64,000 nt of DNA from Agarophyton chilense (GCA_030374765.1 JARGXX010000097.1:1113141-1177140); one strand, 5' to 3'; counted from the first letter of the stretch, positions 42,501 to 52,057 are shown. Program-made: numbers and translations. The notes: generated from the letters alone by a model not told the origin.

Positions 42501-43873
42501 GACTCTAGCGTCAAACGTACACTATGACGACCGAAGAGCGACTCAATACCTTTGTCGGCCAAACACCCGGTTGAAACCAAGTTGTATCCCAGAGCGGGGG
42601 TCAGTAGGGCATCACTCAGACGTATGTTCGCATTGTCCAAAGGAATGATCACCTCTCCGCGTTGTTTAGATACAACAGATGTGTTATCGGCAAGCATCAC
42701 TGTCCTTTCGTCGCAAGGTTCAAGTGAACCGGGCACGAACGCACAAACAGAATGGAAGCAATGTACTGTCGCACCGCTGTCTGCGTAGGTACTCAGGTCA
42801 TTCGGCGGAACTATAGTGGTCCTTTCCACAGTTGCACCAGCAATTTCGATTTTTCCAGACTTTCCAGAAGACTTGCTCGAGGCGCTTCTACCACTACTGC
42901 CACCCATTCGCTTGGGTTGTGGCGACAGTTTATCGAGGATACTCTGCGGCAAGTGGTTGTCCGGGTTGTCCGGATTCATAAAGCAACGATCTTGTGTGTG
43001 TCCATCGCGATCACAGAAGTCGCAATGATGTCCATTGCTCGATCCAGAACGATCAAATGATGACGATTTCAAGGCGGCAGCAAGTGCACGAGCAGTAGAC
43101 TCAATGTCGGAGTGACCATCAGACTCCTCATCTTCGTTGTTTGCACTACTGCGGGTACGATTAGTCGATTCAGAATGTCGACCAGATTTTTTCCTGCCCT
43201 TCTTCTTGCGACGTGAACTACGTCCAGACGGCCTTGCAGACACCTGTTTCGCGTTGTATTCATCTATGAGGGTCGTGGCCACGTAGTCCCATGTAAGCTC
43301 AGCGATATCCTTGGTTCGAAGAGCTGCAGCAGTAGACTCCAGTGTGCAATTGGGATCAATAGAAGCAAGTAACATGGGAGCTTTGTGCGACTCGGGTACT
43401 GCCGCATCCTTTCCCATGCGCTCTAACTGAGCAAATAACGCCGTGTACTGGTCCACATAGCCTGACATATTCTGACCATTGTATCCCATACGGAATAGTT
43501 GAGTCTGCACAGCAATTCTGGATACAGTACGATTGGACGCATACCGTGCATCAAGTAATGCGAGCATGCGCGCCGGGTCGTCGTCGACATCCATGACCAC
43601 ACGAAGTGGCGCATCACCCAAGGCGCATATTATGATTCCACATGCCTTCTCGCGCTTGGCGACAACTCGAGCGCTATCAATAGCGGTATCCGATGTTGCT
43701 TCAGTAGTTGCTGAATATCCAGAATCGGATTCCACAACGTTCCACACACCTTTAACACGGCATGCAGCACGAAGGCGATGGCGCCATAGGGCATAATCAT
43801 CACCACGCCTTCCATGAAAACGAGGGATTTTCATCCCGGTAGTACTTTCGGATTCCATTTCCGTGTCCGACAT
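39572..43873 (-). CDS. gag-pol: Copia-2a gag-pol polyprotein, intact, 1433 aa
   Basis: One frame encodes Gag, protease, integrase, RT and RNase H. Visible features by residue: CCHC knuckle CDFCDRDGHTQDRC from about 284; protease YADSGATVHC near 365; integrase HHCC from about 501 with D562, D625 and E659; RT with YAPVVSFSLVR and VKTAFLNGE; YVDDLLIF at about 1106; RNase H YVDSDYAAD near 1276 and LSTGEAEYYAL; C-terminal KHIDVKLHF. All catalytic positions I can check are present and no stop interrupts. A long acidic linker (about 790-900) separates integrase from RT. The last Cys codon and the TGA lie in the first six bases of the 3' LTR. ATG at 43871-43873, purine at -3. It differs from Copia-2c at a few residues (e.g. 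GNGDRD against GIGDRD). Confidence 0.95.
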   Translation of the reverse strand: MSDTEMESESTTGMKIPRFHGRRGDDYALWRHRLRAACRVKGVWNVVESDSGYSATTEATSDTAIDSARVVAKREKACGIIICALGDAPLRVVMDVDDDPARMLALLDARYASNRTVSRIAVQTQLFRMGYNGQNMSGYVDQYTALFAQLERMGKDAAVPESHKAPMLLASIDPNCTLESTAAALRTKDIAELTWDYVATTLIDEYNAKQVSARPSGRSSRRKKKGRKKSGRHSESTNRTRSSANNEDEESDGHSDIESTARALAAALKSSSFDRSGSSNGHHCDFCDRDGHTQDRCFMNPDNPDNHLPQSILDKLSPQPKRMGGSSGRSASSKSSGKSGKIEIAGATVERTTIVPPNDLSTYADSGATVHCFHSVCAFVPGSLEPCDERTVMLADNTSVVSKQRGEVIIPLDNANIRLSDALLTPALGYNLVSTGCLADKGIESLFGRHSVRLTLESNGFEVGNGDRDKVSRMYTLPQPLGHAGVELALSTKSTETQLWHRRLAHINQRDLQHVHKYADGVPHLCDMEEVCRACRLGKAHKLPFPGHFEHASAVGDIVHSDIVGPLEKSFPDKFQYACTFLDDHSRYVFLGLVIHRSALSDVFVGIAAKFKQLGGVHIKSLHSDGAEEYIALQENLAAEHGLTSFSAPYTPEHNAIAERINRTMVEAARSLLIQADLPECLWPYALKHVIFVRNRVQHSTVNNSPYFLVTGNKPLLKHVRVFGCTAFVLRTPRGPKFESRALEGVYLETLEHGVYKVLVVDNDGTPRIIESRHVTFDESKFPGASSLANYMDDESASDADYSSDMGLCDSIDDESDTFSVDNVEEEVVHDGSSHLIPALRQSESDSGSNEDDAQDSESDDESAADDLDTSANADTEPRYPRRTRRQPLRWFMAGSAHCTSQVKVTTSDEPSLKEAMSASAEERTMWQAAVDEEFSSLESKQTWKPDDSPASQPLPTHVILKVKRNADGSVERFKARVVAGGNHQTYGQDYMETYAPVVSFSLVRIFLYLTLCLRMYVVQVDVKTAFLNGELEEDVWIMSPRGIPGVTSRCFKLLKAIYGLKQAHLAWHNKLCEDMKSICFEELPSAPCVFRRQNESSEDAFVLVYVDDLLIFTTSAMERDAILEELKSFYELRVADEVNLYLGVEFKWTLDSDGRPVSLYLGQSLYTESVLRRFGFQRSKPACTPMVESFFTGWTSEKDKSIQDTQLYQQIIGSLLYLALRTRLDILAPVLILARFQKSPTAYCHKAAKRVLRYLRGTTEHGVHYHSGMVKLEAYVDSDYAADTRDRKSMSGFLVKLGKATCMWGARKQASVALSTGEAEYYALTLACQEVIWLKRVLKEIGWKVQGAVPIRSDNQCAIDWATGERCPSGRAKHIDVKLHFVRELVKDCHINVTYVPSEDNDADFLTKPLGPGLHNNNADRVGLGRPVEEEC

Positions 43874-44772
43874 ATTTCAGTCTGTTATCCACGAAGCAGA
43901 TAGAACGGAACCAAACGAAATTAATTAGTAGAGGGAAGCAGAGTGAGGGACTCAATGCCTTGGGAAGTTTAAGAAAAGGGCCACGAGCAGTGATGAATTC
44001 GTGGCCGAGCTTGCCCGAACGGAGTATCCCAACTCAAACGTTCGACAGCGAGGACGACAGCGGAGACTTTTGACGTAGCCTGCAACGCTCACCGAGACGC
44101 GTCTCGTACGCGATCACAAGCGGAGCTCGGGTGCTCCCACGCTTGGAGTATACTCACGGGCAGTGGCAGAAGGCGTACCCGGAACAGACAAACTTCTCGA
44201 CTTCGGGTTGAAACTTCTTGATTGAACCTACCGAGACTTGCTCGAGGTAGGCGGGCGCACTGGCGGGAGAAACTACCTCCGCTACCCTAAAGGATGATCC
44301 CCTGGACCCTGGTTACTCTCTCCAGGTGAGGTACGCTTTGATTACCTACCGAACTCTGCGCACTTCAGAGTCCGGCGCTTTTAGTCCCTACGAGGCGTCC
44401 CAAGGAGGGGTGTCGTCAAGATACACTTCCCCCAGTTGACCCAAGCTAGCCTCTTGCGGGAAAGTAGCGCGGTCGTGCGGTGTAGTACGGTTGCTCCTAC
44501 ACTTCCAAGCCCAATTCATCGACCTCCGTACTCTACGGACGGAGAGCAGGATTTGGCAGACTTCCCGGTCTCGTGCCAAGGGGGTACTAACAAACGCGAT
44601 ATGTTTTCGCCACCAAGGAGGAAGTCCGCAGGGTACACGCCTGTCGCAAAACAAAATAACTTCTTGAATCCAGATGAGCGTTAGTCGTAGATCGCGCACC
44701 TGTCGCAGTAGGGAATCTTCTTGAATCCAAATAAATGTTAGTAGAGCGTGACGTCTGCGAAGAGTCGACGCT
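43874..44772 (-). other. Copia-2a untranslated leader
   Basis: About 900 bp lie between the gag ATG and the PBS. It contains imperfect direct repeats around CTTGAATCCAGATGAGCG and CTTGAATCCAAATAAATG near 44663-44735 and a short inverted pair GAGCGTGACG / CGACGCTC. Open frames inside it are repeated in the other copies and show no protein features. Confidence 0.6.
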
Positions 44773-44786
44773 CTGGGCCCATAACC
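44773..44786 (-). other. Copia-2a primer-binding site
   Basis: In element sense it is GGTTATGGGCCCAG, directly adjoining the 5' LTR. The sequence is identical to the Copia-1 PBS and complementary to the initiator tRNA-Met anticodon arm. Confidence 0.8.
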
Positions 44787-45460
44787 TCACAACGTGAGCG
44801 CAGGTTAGGTAAAGGAAAAGGAAGAAGAGGGGGAAAAGACGAGAAGAAGAGAAAAATAAAAGAAGAGAAACAAAGGAAGGTAGTCAGCCTTGACAATTTA
44901 CTTCGATCGTTGGCGACCGTCATTGAAAACTATATCTACCTCGCACGCAGTTCCGCCGCCGGTGCTGACCGTCGGCGGGTCACCCACGTCTCACACCTTG
45001 CCACTGTGCGACGAGGAGTTGCGCGCCAAAACAATTTCAAACATGAAGCATATCAAATAAAAACTCAAAAAAATCATCCAAAGTGGTGCGCCAGTGCCAA
45101 CCACCCCGCGCAGCCCAGATTCGGCTGTTACGGCCAAACCCCGTATCCAGCCCACATTCGCACATTCTCTCCAACTGCATAGCCCGTGCTCATTCAGCGC
45201 TCTCGTCCAATCAAATCGCTCCACTTGGGCCGAAGCCCCAACACGCCCCATTAGAACCAGACCACTTGTCCATACCACGTTGCATGAGGGCATTTGCAGT
45301 AGCCAATCAGATGGCCGTTTCACGTTGAGATTGAGATGAGGCGCATATGCGTTTTTCCGCGGAGGGTGCCCAAAAGTGCCCATGCTTAAATCCACTTTTT
45401 GTTTTCCACTATTTCCAACACTCCAAAGGGCTTGGGGGCACAGTCGACCAAACCTCAACA
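44787..45460 (-). repeat. Copia-2a 5' LTR
   Basis: It has the same sequence and length as the 3' LTR (674 bp) and is followed on the plus strand by the right duplication GTGGG. Confidence 0.9.
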
Positions 45461-45465
45461 GTGGG
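45461..45465. repeat. Target-site duplication GTGGG, right copy
   Basis: It matches 38899-38903. Host coding resumes at 45466. Confidence 0.88.
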
Positions 45466-46551
45466 TACCACGGATGGCAATTCAACTCAATGGGAGAGTG
45501 TTTGGTTATCCCTCAAAGCAAGAGGACTCCATCTGATATATTATGCGCCGCTTCTTTGCCGAGCATTGTGAAAATTGGTATACTGTTTGCATGGATGGGA
45601 AATTCAGAAACCTCTTCGAACTCCCTTCCATCTTTTGTCGATGACGTGAGGGCAAAGTACATCACAAGCTCTTACTCTCTTATCCTCCCTCTTTGCTTCA
45701 CGACTCTGATTCAGAATGTACTCGACCCGGCACATATAAGTTTGTTGCTTTCCTCGGCCGTAAACATTGAACCTATTCGGCAGTGAAACTTATTAACGCC
45801 TAATTTCTCTTCGTAGATTCATTTTGCACATCACGAGCAAATCTGACATCGAGATCTTGCAGCTCCAATTCCTGTTCGTATACTAAAATCTCATACGATT
45901 GAGGGATTCACTGCAGACTACTATGATGGTTCTGTTCGGCTTAGGTATCGGCCGCCCTGTCTGGTTGAGATTGACACAGCCGACGGGCTGTCGTTTGCGT
46001 ATTATGCGGTACCTGTTTCGTCTGGTGTAGTGCGTACATTTGCTTTGCGTGGGACCTCACGTCGTCCTCTACTTCGAATGCCTCATTGGTTTGATCACAT
46101 TCAGCGAAAACGTTTGGTGGAGGAAGACTTAGACCTAATGATTTCACAACACCGCGAAATGAGGAAAGTATCGATAACAGCGGATTATACTGGGAGCTGG
46201 GGTGACTTTAATATTCCAACTAGCTCTGATAGACTAATCGTTGAAATGAAAAGGTGTCTTGAGGATCACGCTCCCCTTCACTCATGTGAATGGTTTACAT
46301 TCTTCCCCGGAGAAGAAAATATTGACAGATTCAAATCCAGAATGTCCAGTCACACAGTAGGGTGCACTAGCTGTTCCCGCTTGAGAGGGGTCCTGGTACT
46401 AACTGAGAGACTTGGCACAATAGCTGCTGCAGGTGCGGCAATTGGTGGGCTTTTCACTGCCGACGAAGTGATAGTTGAATTGCGTGCGGTGATTGTGGTG
46501 TCCGGGCTTCTCTATGTCGTTTCTCAAGGATTGCGTAAAAGATTTGAATGA
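45466..46551 (+). pseudogene. Rieske oxygenase (PAO/TIC55-like), C-terminal part
   Basis: Directly after the duplication the frame reads YHGWQFNSMGECLVIPQ, the second iron-binding half of the Rieske motif, in frame with ECG at 38903. It continues with GILFAWMGNS and LIQNVLDPAH to 45735. An 81-bp intron-like segment follows (ATAAGT at 45736, TAG ending at 45816), where the donor has A instead of G. The next exon opens IHFAHHEQI, then a TGA (45844-45846), then HRDLAAPIP and a long open stretch with FNIPTSSDRLIVE, and SSHTVGCTSCSRL with the family's C-terminal C-x-x-C. Hydrophobic segments come before the stop at 46551. LDPAH then HFAHH matches the mononuclear-iron site region of pheophorbide a oxygenases. 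The gene is broken by the element, two TGA codons in all and splice-site damage. Confidence 0.8.
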
Positions 46552-48124
46552 AGGGAATGGGAAGATGGAAACATCCGCACTGGTCTTTTGCTGCCTCTAG
46601 GTGCGCACAGCTTTTATGATACCAGGACCGGTGTGTGCATCCATGGGAGGCTATCCCCATCTCAAGGCATTCCAAAATGTTTACTGGCGAAGAAAACTAT
46701 CTCGCAGGTTACTTCTTGGCGTCGAACAAATGTTTCAAAGCAACTCTAAGAAAGCAACTTCCTCGACTTCCTTCAGAACTCTTATACAGTTTGACATTGT
46801 AAGATACACATCCCCCGCCGCAGAACGAGCAAGTTACGTTTTCCTCTGCATCGACGTTTTTAATACTTACAATGTGGTGTGACGTGCTTTTGTGGAATCC
46901 TGAGTGTGGTTTTAAACCCAAGTCTTGCTTCCGATGCGTTGAAAGCTTAAGCTCTGAGCGAAGGAATCGAATGTGCATTGGGGCGAGAGAGTTATCTTTA
47001 TTTGATTCGCATTCTAAAGCAAGGAAAAGATACGAGACTTTGTCTGATGAAGGAGTAAACGACATGTGGGGCATTGCAGCATGGAGCAGATACTTGCAAC
47101 TGCTAAGCTTTTTCACCATGGAAGCCGTGAGAAATTTTGATCGCATTTGATGGAGGTATCTACACGAAGTGAATAACATCGGACGACAATTTACGAAGAG
47201 CTCATCATCGCATGTAATGTTCGTTTTGTCCGTTTGAACAAAAATGAATTCATCGAACTTATTACATCCCAACAGATGACTGTTCACCTAGTCTAGGCAC
47301 GCAATTTGTTGTTAACAGTCACATGGGAAGACTCTAATCCGGACTGTAAAACGTTTTCTACGCTCAACAGCTCGGAGATCAATGCGTGACAAAAGGTTCA
47401 TAAATTGTCATCTGGGCGATTCACATTGATTAAGTGGAGGACAAATCCGAATGCTGAGCTCCCTTTAGTGCTCAGCGTTTATCAGCGACGAAATTCGTTT
47501 TCACATGATAAACAGGAGAGGTTTATTGCTACCATAGAGCATAAACATACTCTTACCCATTCAATGCGGTTAACTGCACTGGGTTAATTAGAGCGAAGCA
47601 GGTTAGCGTTTCTCCTCTCTTTGTAGTGAACTCGTGCGCTGGGTCATGATGTAGGCTCATTCATCGAGCCTTACCCCTCCCCCCCCCAATGTAACACCCG
47701 GCGAGCTTTGGACTGGGTGGAAGTCTAACAAACTACGAAATCTGCACTCTGCGAATTTCGTCTCCAAGAGTGGAAAAATCTACAGGGCGTATTTTGTGTG
47801 ATCGATGGAGGTATATCGTCTCTCCAGCACTCATGTAAAGCTGCCAACATATGATGTTACCAAGGGTTTGTACGTACTGTGAAGTAAATCCTTGGTAAAG
47901 CATGCTATTTATTGGAAAAGAGTGGATGACATCATGTCATGGTTGGTGTAACGCACGTATGTATATGGTAGCTAATGAGCTACTCGAGTAATCAAGAGTG
48001 GAAGCCGCGGACATCGGTTAGATTTCGAAAAGTTAGAGAGGACACCGGTGGCCTACAAACTAAGCGCATTTCGTCCAGGTTTTCGGGAGCCGGCGACTAT
48101 CCGTGTTGCAAAAAATGAGCTATG
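46552..48124. other. No supported gene
   Basis: Moderate open frames occur on both strands (e.g. 46601-46882 plus, 46709-47287 minus), without recognisable domains. A run of ten C lies at about 47679-47688. No repeat or RNA gene is evident. Confidence 0.4.
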
Positions 48125-49054
48125 TTAACGCTTTCGGTCTTCATCGGTTCCGATGCGAGCATCCCACGGTAATGGGCCTTTGAACAAATACCGACTGCAA
48201 TGACGAAACAACGCAGAAAGCTGGGGACAACCCTGTGGATAGGGGTGATATCGAATGTATGGATTTCTGTCCTGGCGTTTTGTGCTTAAAAGTGGTGAGT
48301 AGCAGCCGTACGGATCGCCAGAAAACGGCCCCAAGGCTTTGGCTCTTTCGCCAGCAGCTACGCCGCGCATGCCACGAACATTTTGAGGGTCGACCCCGAA
48401 GTACTGGAATCGATGGGCAGGAAAGCGAAGCGCTCTGCGATGAATGTCAACAAAACGATATCGTTTAAACTCGAAGCCAACAACCTTGAAAACGTGGGCA
48501 TAACTTCCGGTAAGTTGATTAAAGCGACAGATTGAAAACAAAAGGTTCTCCATGGAATCTCGGGCAAACTCTTCAGCGAAGGTGCGATTACGTACGTGCG
48601 TAGCTTATTGACCGAACCATGCCAAGGAGTCAGCGGCCATCCAGTATGTCATGCGTTCACTTCGCGGACCGGTATTGCGACGCGTCTGTCCGCTGTAAAA
48701 CAAGAGCAACGCGGTAGAATCATTGGCCGCCAGCTCGACTCCGCGCTGTATGTGACTGAGAAATGTGGGAACCTGTCCTTTTTGGAAGGGTTCGAGCTCC
48801 CAGTTGTTCTCGTCAAACAGCGACGCATGGTCCCATTGATGAGCAGTGTAAACTGCGTGGCCGGCCACCATGACCAAGGTAGTGAGGACGCCAAGATGGG
48901 GCGGGCGTGCATTGTCGGCCGTAGACTCAGTCAGGCCGTCGAGCACGACATCGTTTCGAAGGTTGCGGTTGGTGGGGGCGGCGAAAAGAAGAGCAAGAGA
49001 AAAATGCAGAGAAGAAATGGAGAGCGACTCAAACACGCAATACGATACGCGCAT
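48125..49054 (-). pseudogene. YdcF/DUF218-like protein, one in-frame TAA
   Basis: DUF218 (YdcF/SanA-like) proteins are predicted Rossmann-type enzymes whose eukaryotic members are poorly characterised. From the ATG at 49054 there is a short hydrophobic N terminus (SLHFSLALLFAAP). Then come TTLVMVAGHAVYTAHQWD, NNWELEPFQKGQ, HIQRGVELAANDSTALLLF, YSGQTRRNTGPRSERMTYW and DSLAWFGQ. A TAA (48602-48604) interrupts, and the same frame resumes with THVRNRTFAEEFARDSMENL, KVVGFEFKRYRFVDIHR and PYIRYHPYPQGCP to the stop at 48125. Gly-His, S-G-G/Q-T-R and the GPRSE box are family signatures on one side of the stop, EEFARDS-ENL and VGFEFKR on the other. The protein is full length apart from the single stop, so this is a recent pseudogene or a sequence or strain variant. 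Confidence 0.78.
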
Positions 49055-49406
49055 GTCTTTGGTTTGTGAGCCAGGCTTTTGTCATTCACATCTAGCGTTT
49101 GGCATCCAAACATAGGCGGTAAACTAGCAGGGGCTTTTGCATTCGTTTCCCATTCATAATTTGCAGGATTTTGATATAGAACAGAAAGCCAAAACTAGCT
49201 GGCACTCTAAAAAATTAACAGAAATTACCTCTGCATCCGCGATCCGTCATTTTTCGCAGATTTTTCGCCGGATATCTTCCGGCATACTAAACTAGCGGCT
49301 AATACTAGCTTTCCGAGAACACAGACGTGGTCTATGCTCAAGTAAAAGAATGTTTCGTAAAAGATTACAAATACAAAAGCATAAAACGTAGTTCAAACAT
49401 TCAAAG
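49055..49406 (-). repeat. Copia-3 3' flank, probable LTR
   Basis: This sequence follows the Copia-3 stop on the minus strand and begins TGACTTTGAATG after a G-rich tract. It contains TGAGCATAGACCACGTCTG and then GGAAAGCTAGTATT, similar to the segment near 11021-11061. It is probably part of a decayed LTR; the end was not determined. Confidence 0.45.
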
Positions 49407-50358
49407 TCACTGAGATCCCCCCTCGACCAGTAAGGGAGTAACAAGCAAAGCGTTGCGATGTTGATTGGAAACATCGCCAATCAGAGACTTTGTAAAAATG
49501 TCGGCTCGATTTTTTGCTGATGCAACGTGTTGTATCCTGACCAAACCACAGTTGAGTGCATCCAAAACGTGATGGTGCCTGATTTCAATATGCTTGACTT
49601 TCCACATTCCAAAGTCAGTCTTCGTCCAAGATATAGCTCCATGGTTGTCTTGATACAATGGCAAAGGTTTGTTACAATCCAGTCCAAGGTCCTCAAAAAG
49701 GTTCTGCAGCCAATACAACTGCTTGATGCACTCAGAGATGTCATAGAACTCGGCTTCTGTAGTAGAAAGGGCTGTAGACTTTTGCAGCTTCGAACTCCAT
49801 ATGACGGGTACATTGCCAACACAGACAAAAAAACCGCCTTTGGAGTGACGTTTGTCCAAGTCACGACCCCAATCAGCATCGGACCATGCTGATATAGCAA
49901 TAGAACATGATCGAGGGATCATCAAGCCATAGTTTGCGTTTTTGATCAGGTGACGTACCACTCTCATCATGCACTGCAAATGCTGAGGAAGTGGGTTAGA
50001 TGTAAACTTTCCCAGCATTGAAACAGACACCGACAAATCAGGTCGCGTTCGTGTGCTCAGAAAAAGCATGGATCCAAGTACTTCTTTGTACGGGATATTA
50101 CTCATGGACGTTAACTCAGATTCCGTAGGGACAGGGACAGCATCATACAGACAATGGGTGCCTGGTAGGGGTAGTCTGATGGCAAAGCATCATTCATACG
50201 GCACATGCGAACAACTTTTTCGATCAAATGACGCTGATGAAGAGTGATTGATTCAGGCTTCTCTACAATTGATACTCCTAAATACAGATCCGTGTGACCA
50301 AGATCGGATATATCATATTGCGGTCCAAGTTTCTTCTTAACCCATTCCGTGAGATTAG
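49407..50358 (-). pseudogene. Copia-3 RT/RNase H fragment, cut by Copia-1c
   Basis: From 50358 downward the minus strand reads NLTEWVKKKLGPQYDISDLG and LYLGVSIVEKPESITLHQ. After a frameshift near 50170 it reads SMSNIPYKEVLGSMLFLSTR, then WSDADWGRDLDKRHSKGG, STALSTTEAEFYD, KVKHIEIRHHHVLD and a stop at 49407. These are the RT tail and RNase H of a Copia polyprotein, distinct from Copia-1, Copia-2 and Copia-4. The upstream part is separated by the Copia-1c insertion and lies beyond the window if it survives. Confidence 0.8.
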
Positions 50359-51045
50359 TGTTGGATAGGGAAATGCTGAAGGAAAGGTTGAGGGATGAAA
50401 GGTAAGTTCGCCAGCTCTGGCTTGGATTTACTTGGAGGCGCTCAAACTTTCACTTATATACTACTTCAAAACGTCAGCTGTCTAGACTCCAACCCAAAGT
50501 AAACCCTAGACTACAAAGCAGGGACACTCAATACTACCAATCATATTCAAGCATGACATTAACCCTAGTCAATGTTCATTGCAGCGCACAACAAGGCAAT
50601 ATACAGTGCACAGCCCATAATTACACTGACGTGTGCACAAATTCAATATGCCAGCACACACTACTTGCAATCCGCCTCCATACACATTCACGTTCCAGCA
50701 CAGTACACCAAGTCTCCTGTAATACACATGTCACGTCTCTTCTCCAAGTACATTCGTTACACCTTGTGAGATGTGTTCATAGTACACCAGCTGGACATGT
50801 TGAACAGCGTGCACAGTAGTACAAGTAGACCACGTACACACGTGTAACACAGACAAACCCAATACTGCCATACCACTTGTACACACCGCATTGCATGTGC
50901 TCGATTGCAGTAGCCAATCACAGCCCGAGGTCACGTTCAGATCCGACTGACACGCATATGCGCTTTTCCAGGGGCACCCTCCAAAACAGCCCATGCTCCC
51001 CTGCACTTTTGGTTTTCAGTGACAGCACAGGGTCAACAGCCAACA
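50359..51045 (-). repeat. Copia-1c 3' LTR
   Basis: It aligns with the Copia-1 LTR over its full length, with scattered substitutions and a diverged last dozen bases. The sense start is TGTTGGCTG at 51045, after the purine tract AGAGGGGGAG. Confidence 0.88.
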
Positions 51046-51065
51046 CTCCCCCTCTGTCACTGACT

Positions 51066-52057
51066 TCAAAGGTCTAGGTATCGGACGCCACTGTCTTCAC
51101 GGAACCTCTCGTGCTTCACACGGCAAAGTGGTTTGTTGAGCATATCGGCAGTCATGCAATCGGTAGGGCAGTAGAACAACATAATCGACTTGTCACGTAG
51201 AGCTTCTCGAGTAAAGTGAAAACGAATGTCGATATGCTTGGTACGCTTGTTGACAACGCCATTTCGGGCAAGGTCAATGCACCCTTGATTGTCAACATAT
51301 ACAGGCGTTGGTTCAACAAGCAACTTTACCGAATCGTCCACTTCTACTCCAATGACTATGCCGATGCCATTCCACAAACGCCTAAGCCAGATGGCCTCTT
51401 TGGAACCACTGCACAGACTCACATACTCAGCTTCAGCACTAGACAGTGCAACCACTTCTTGCTGACGTGAACACCATGACACAGGACCTCCAGCCATCAT
51501 GAACAAGTACCCACTGGTAGACTTGCGGTTTGCAACATCGCCTGCCCAGTCAGAGTCCACGTAGCCGTGAAGTGCCAAATCGGTGTTTAAGCCGTAGGTG
51601 AGACCAAATGTACAAGTACCGTTGAGATAGCGAAGCACACGTTTGACTGCCTTCCAGTGAATCTCTCCAGGTTTCTCAACATACTTGGCAAGTTTGGACA
51701 CCGCGTATGAGATATCTGGACGAGTTCCTACAGACAAATACATGAGACAGCCAATTGCCTGACGGTACGGCACCTCCCTGAGTACATCCTGAATCGCAGA
51801 CAGGTCCATGCCAACTTCCATTGGAGTGTCAACTGGTTTGGACTGGTGCATGCCAAAACGTTCCAAGACCTTTTGTGTGTACGCAGACTGAGTCAGATAC
51901 AACTCTCGCTTCACTCTGTCACGGTGGATCTCGAATCCGAGTACCATGCGAGCTTGATAGAGGTCTTTCATGTGGAACCGAGACGACAGCTCTGCCTTTA
52001 CACGATCCATTGTCTTCATGCTCGGACTTGCAATAAGCAAGTCATCAACGTATAGAG
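51066..52057 (-). pseudogene. Copia-1c RT-RNase H, truncated
   Basis: In element sense the frame starts at LYVDDLLIASP next to the Copia-2b LTR and runs through HMKDLYQARMVLGFEI, YVDSDWAGDVANRKS and LSSAEAEYVSL to KHIDIRFHF and the stop at 51066. The region carrying the TGA of the array copies is not present here, so this copy cannot show whether the stop is general. An apparently longer open frame to 52142 is only LTR sequence of Copia-2b read through the junction. Confidence 0.88.

Larger units (their letters stand above)
38904..45460 (-). mobile_element. Copia-2a, full-length intact Copia element
   Basis: Two 674-bp LTRs (38904-39577 and 44787-45460) look identical by eye. They flank an internal region with a PBS, a 913-bp leader (PBS included) and one uninterrupted 1433-codon gag-pol frame. 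The flanking 5-bp duplication is GTGGG. In element sense the LTR begins TGTTGAGG and ends TTGTGA, so the 3' end is GA and not the canonical CA. Intact ORF, matching LTRs and an intact duplication all point to a recent insertion that could be autonomous. It sits inside the Rieske oxygenase gene. Confidence 0.93.
50359..52057 (-). mobile_element. Copia-1c 3' part (RT-RNase H and 3' LTR)
   Basis: This is the 3' end of a third Copia-1 element. The LTR is at 50359-51045 (687 bp; sense end CTATCCAACA, diverged from the array's CTTTCCATCA) and the coding region at 51066-52057. It is cut at 52057 by Copia-2b, just upstream of its YVDD box. Residue differences from the 13-26 kb copies (e.g. LHGYV against LQGYV, YLDL against HLDL) show a separate, older or divergent copy. 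The candidate duplication before the LTR is ATTAG (50354-50358); its partner is outside the window. Confidence 0.88.

Noticed and set aside
46709-47287. A 192-codon minus-strand gene with a few cysteines
   Set aside because: No conserved motif is seen, equally open frames occur on the plus strand, and there are no clear ends. Chance cannot be excluded.
18365-48604. A variant genetic code in which a stop codon is sense
   Set aside because: In-frame stops include TGA, TAG and TAA, at residues that would be Trp, Arg, Leu or Gln-like. Intact frames of the same window (Copia-2a, Copia-2c, the 801-codon ORF) use TGG for Trp and end at TGA or TAG. No single reassignment fits.
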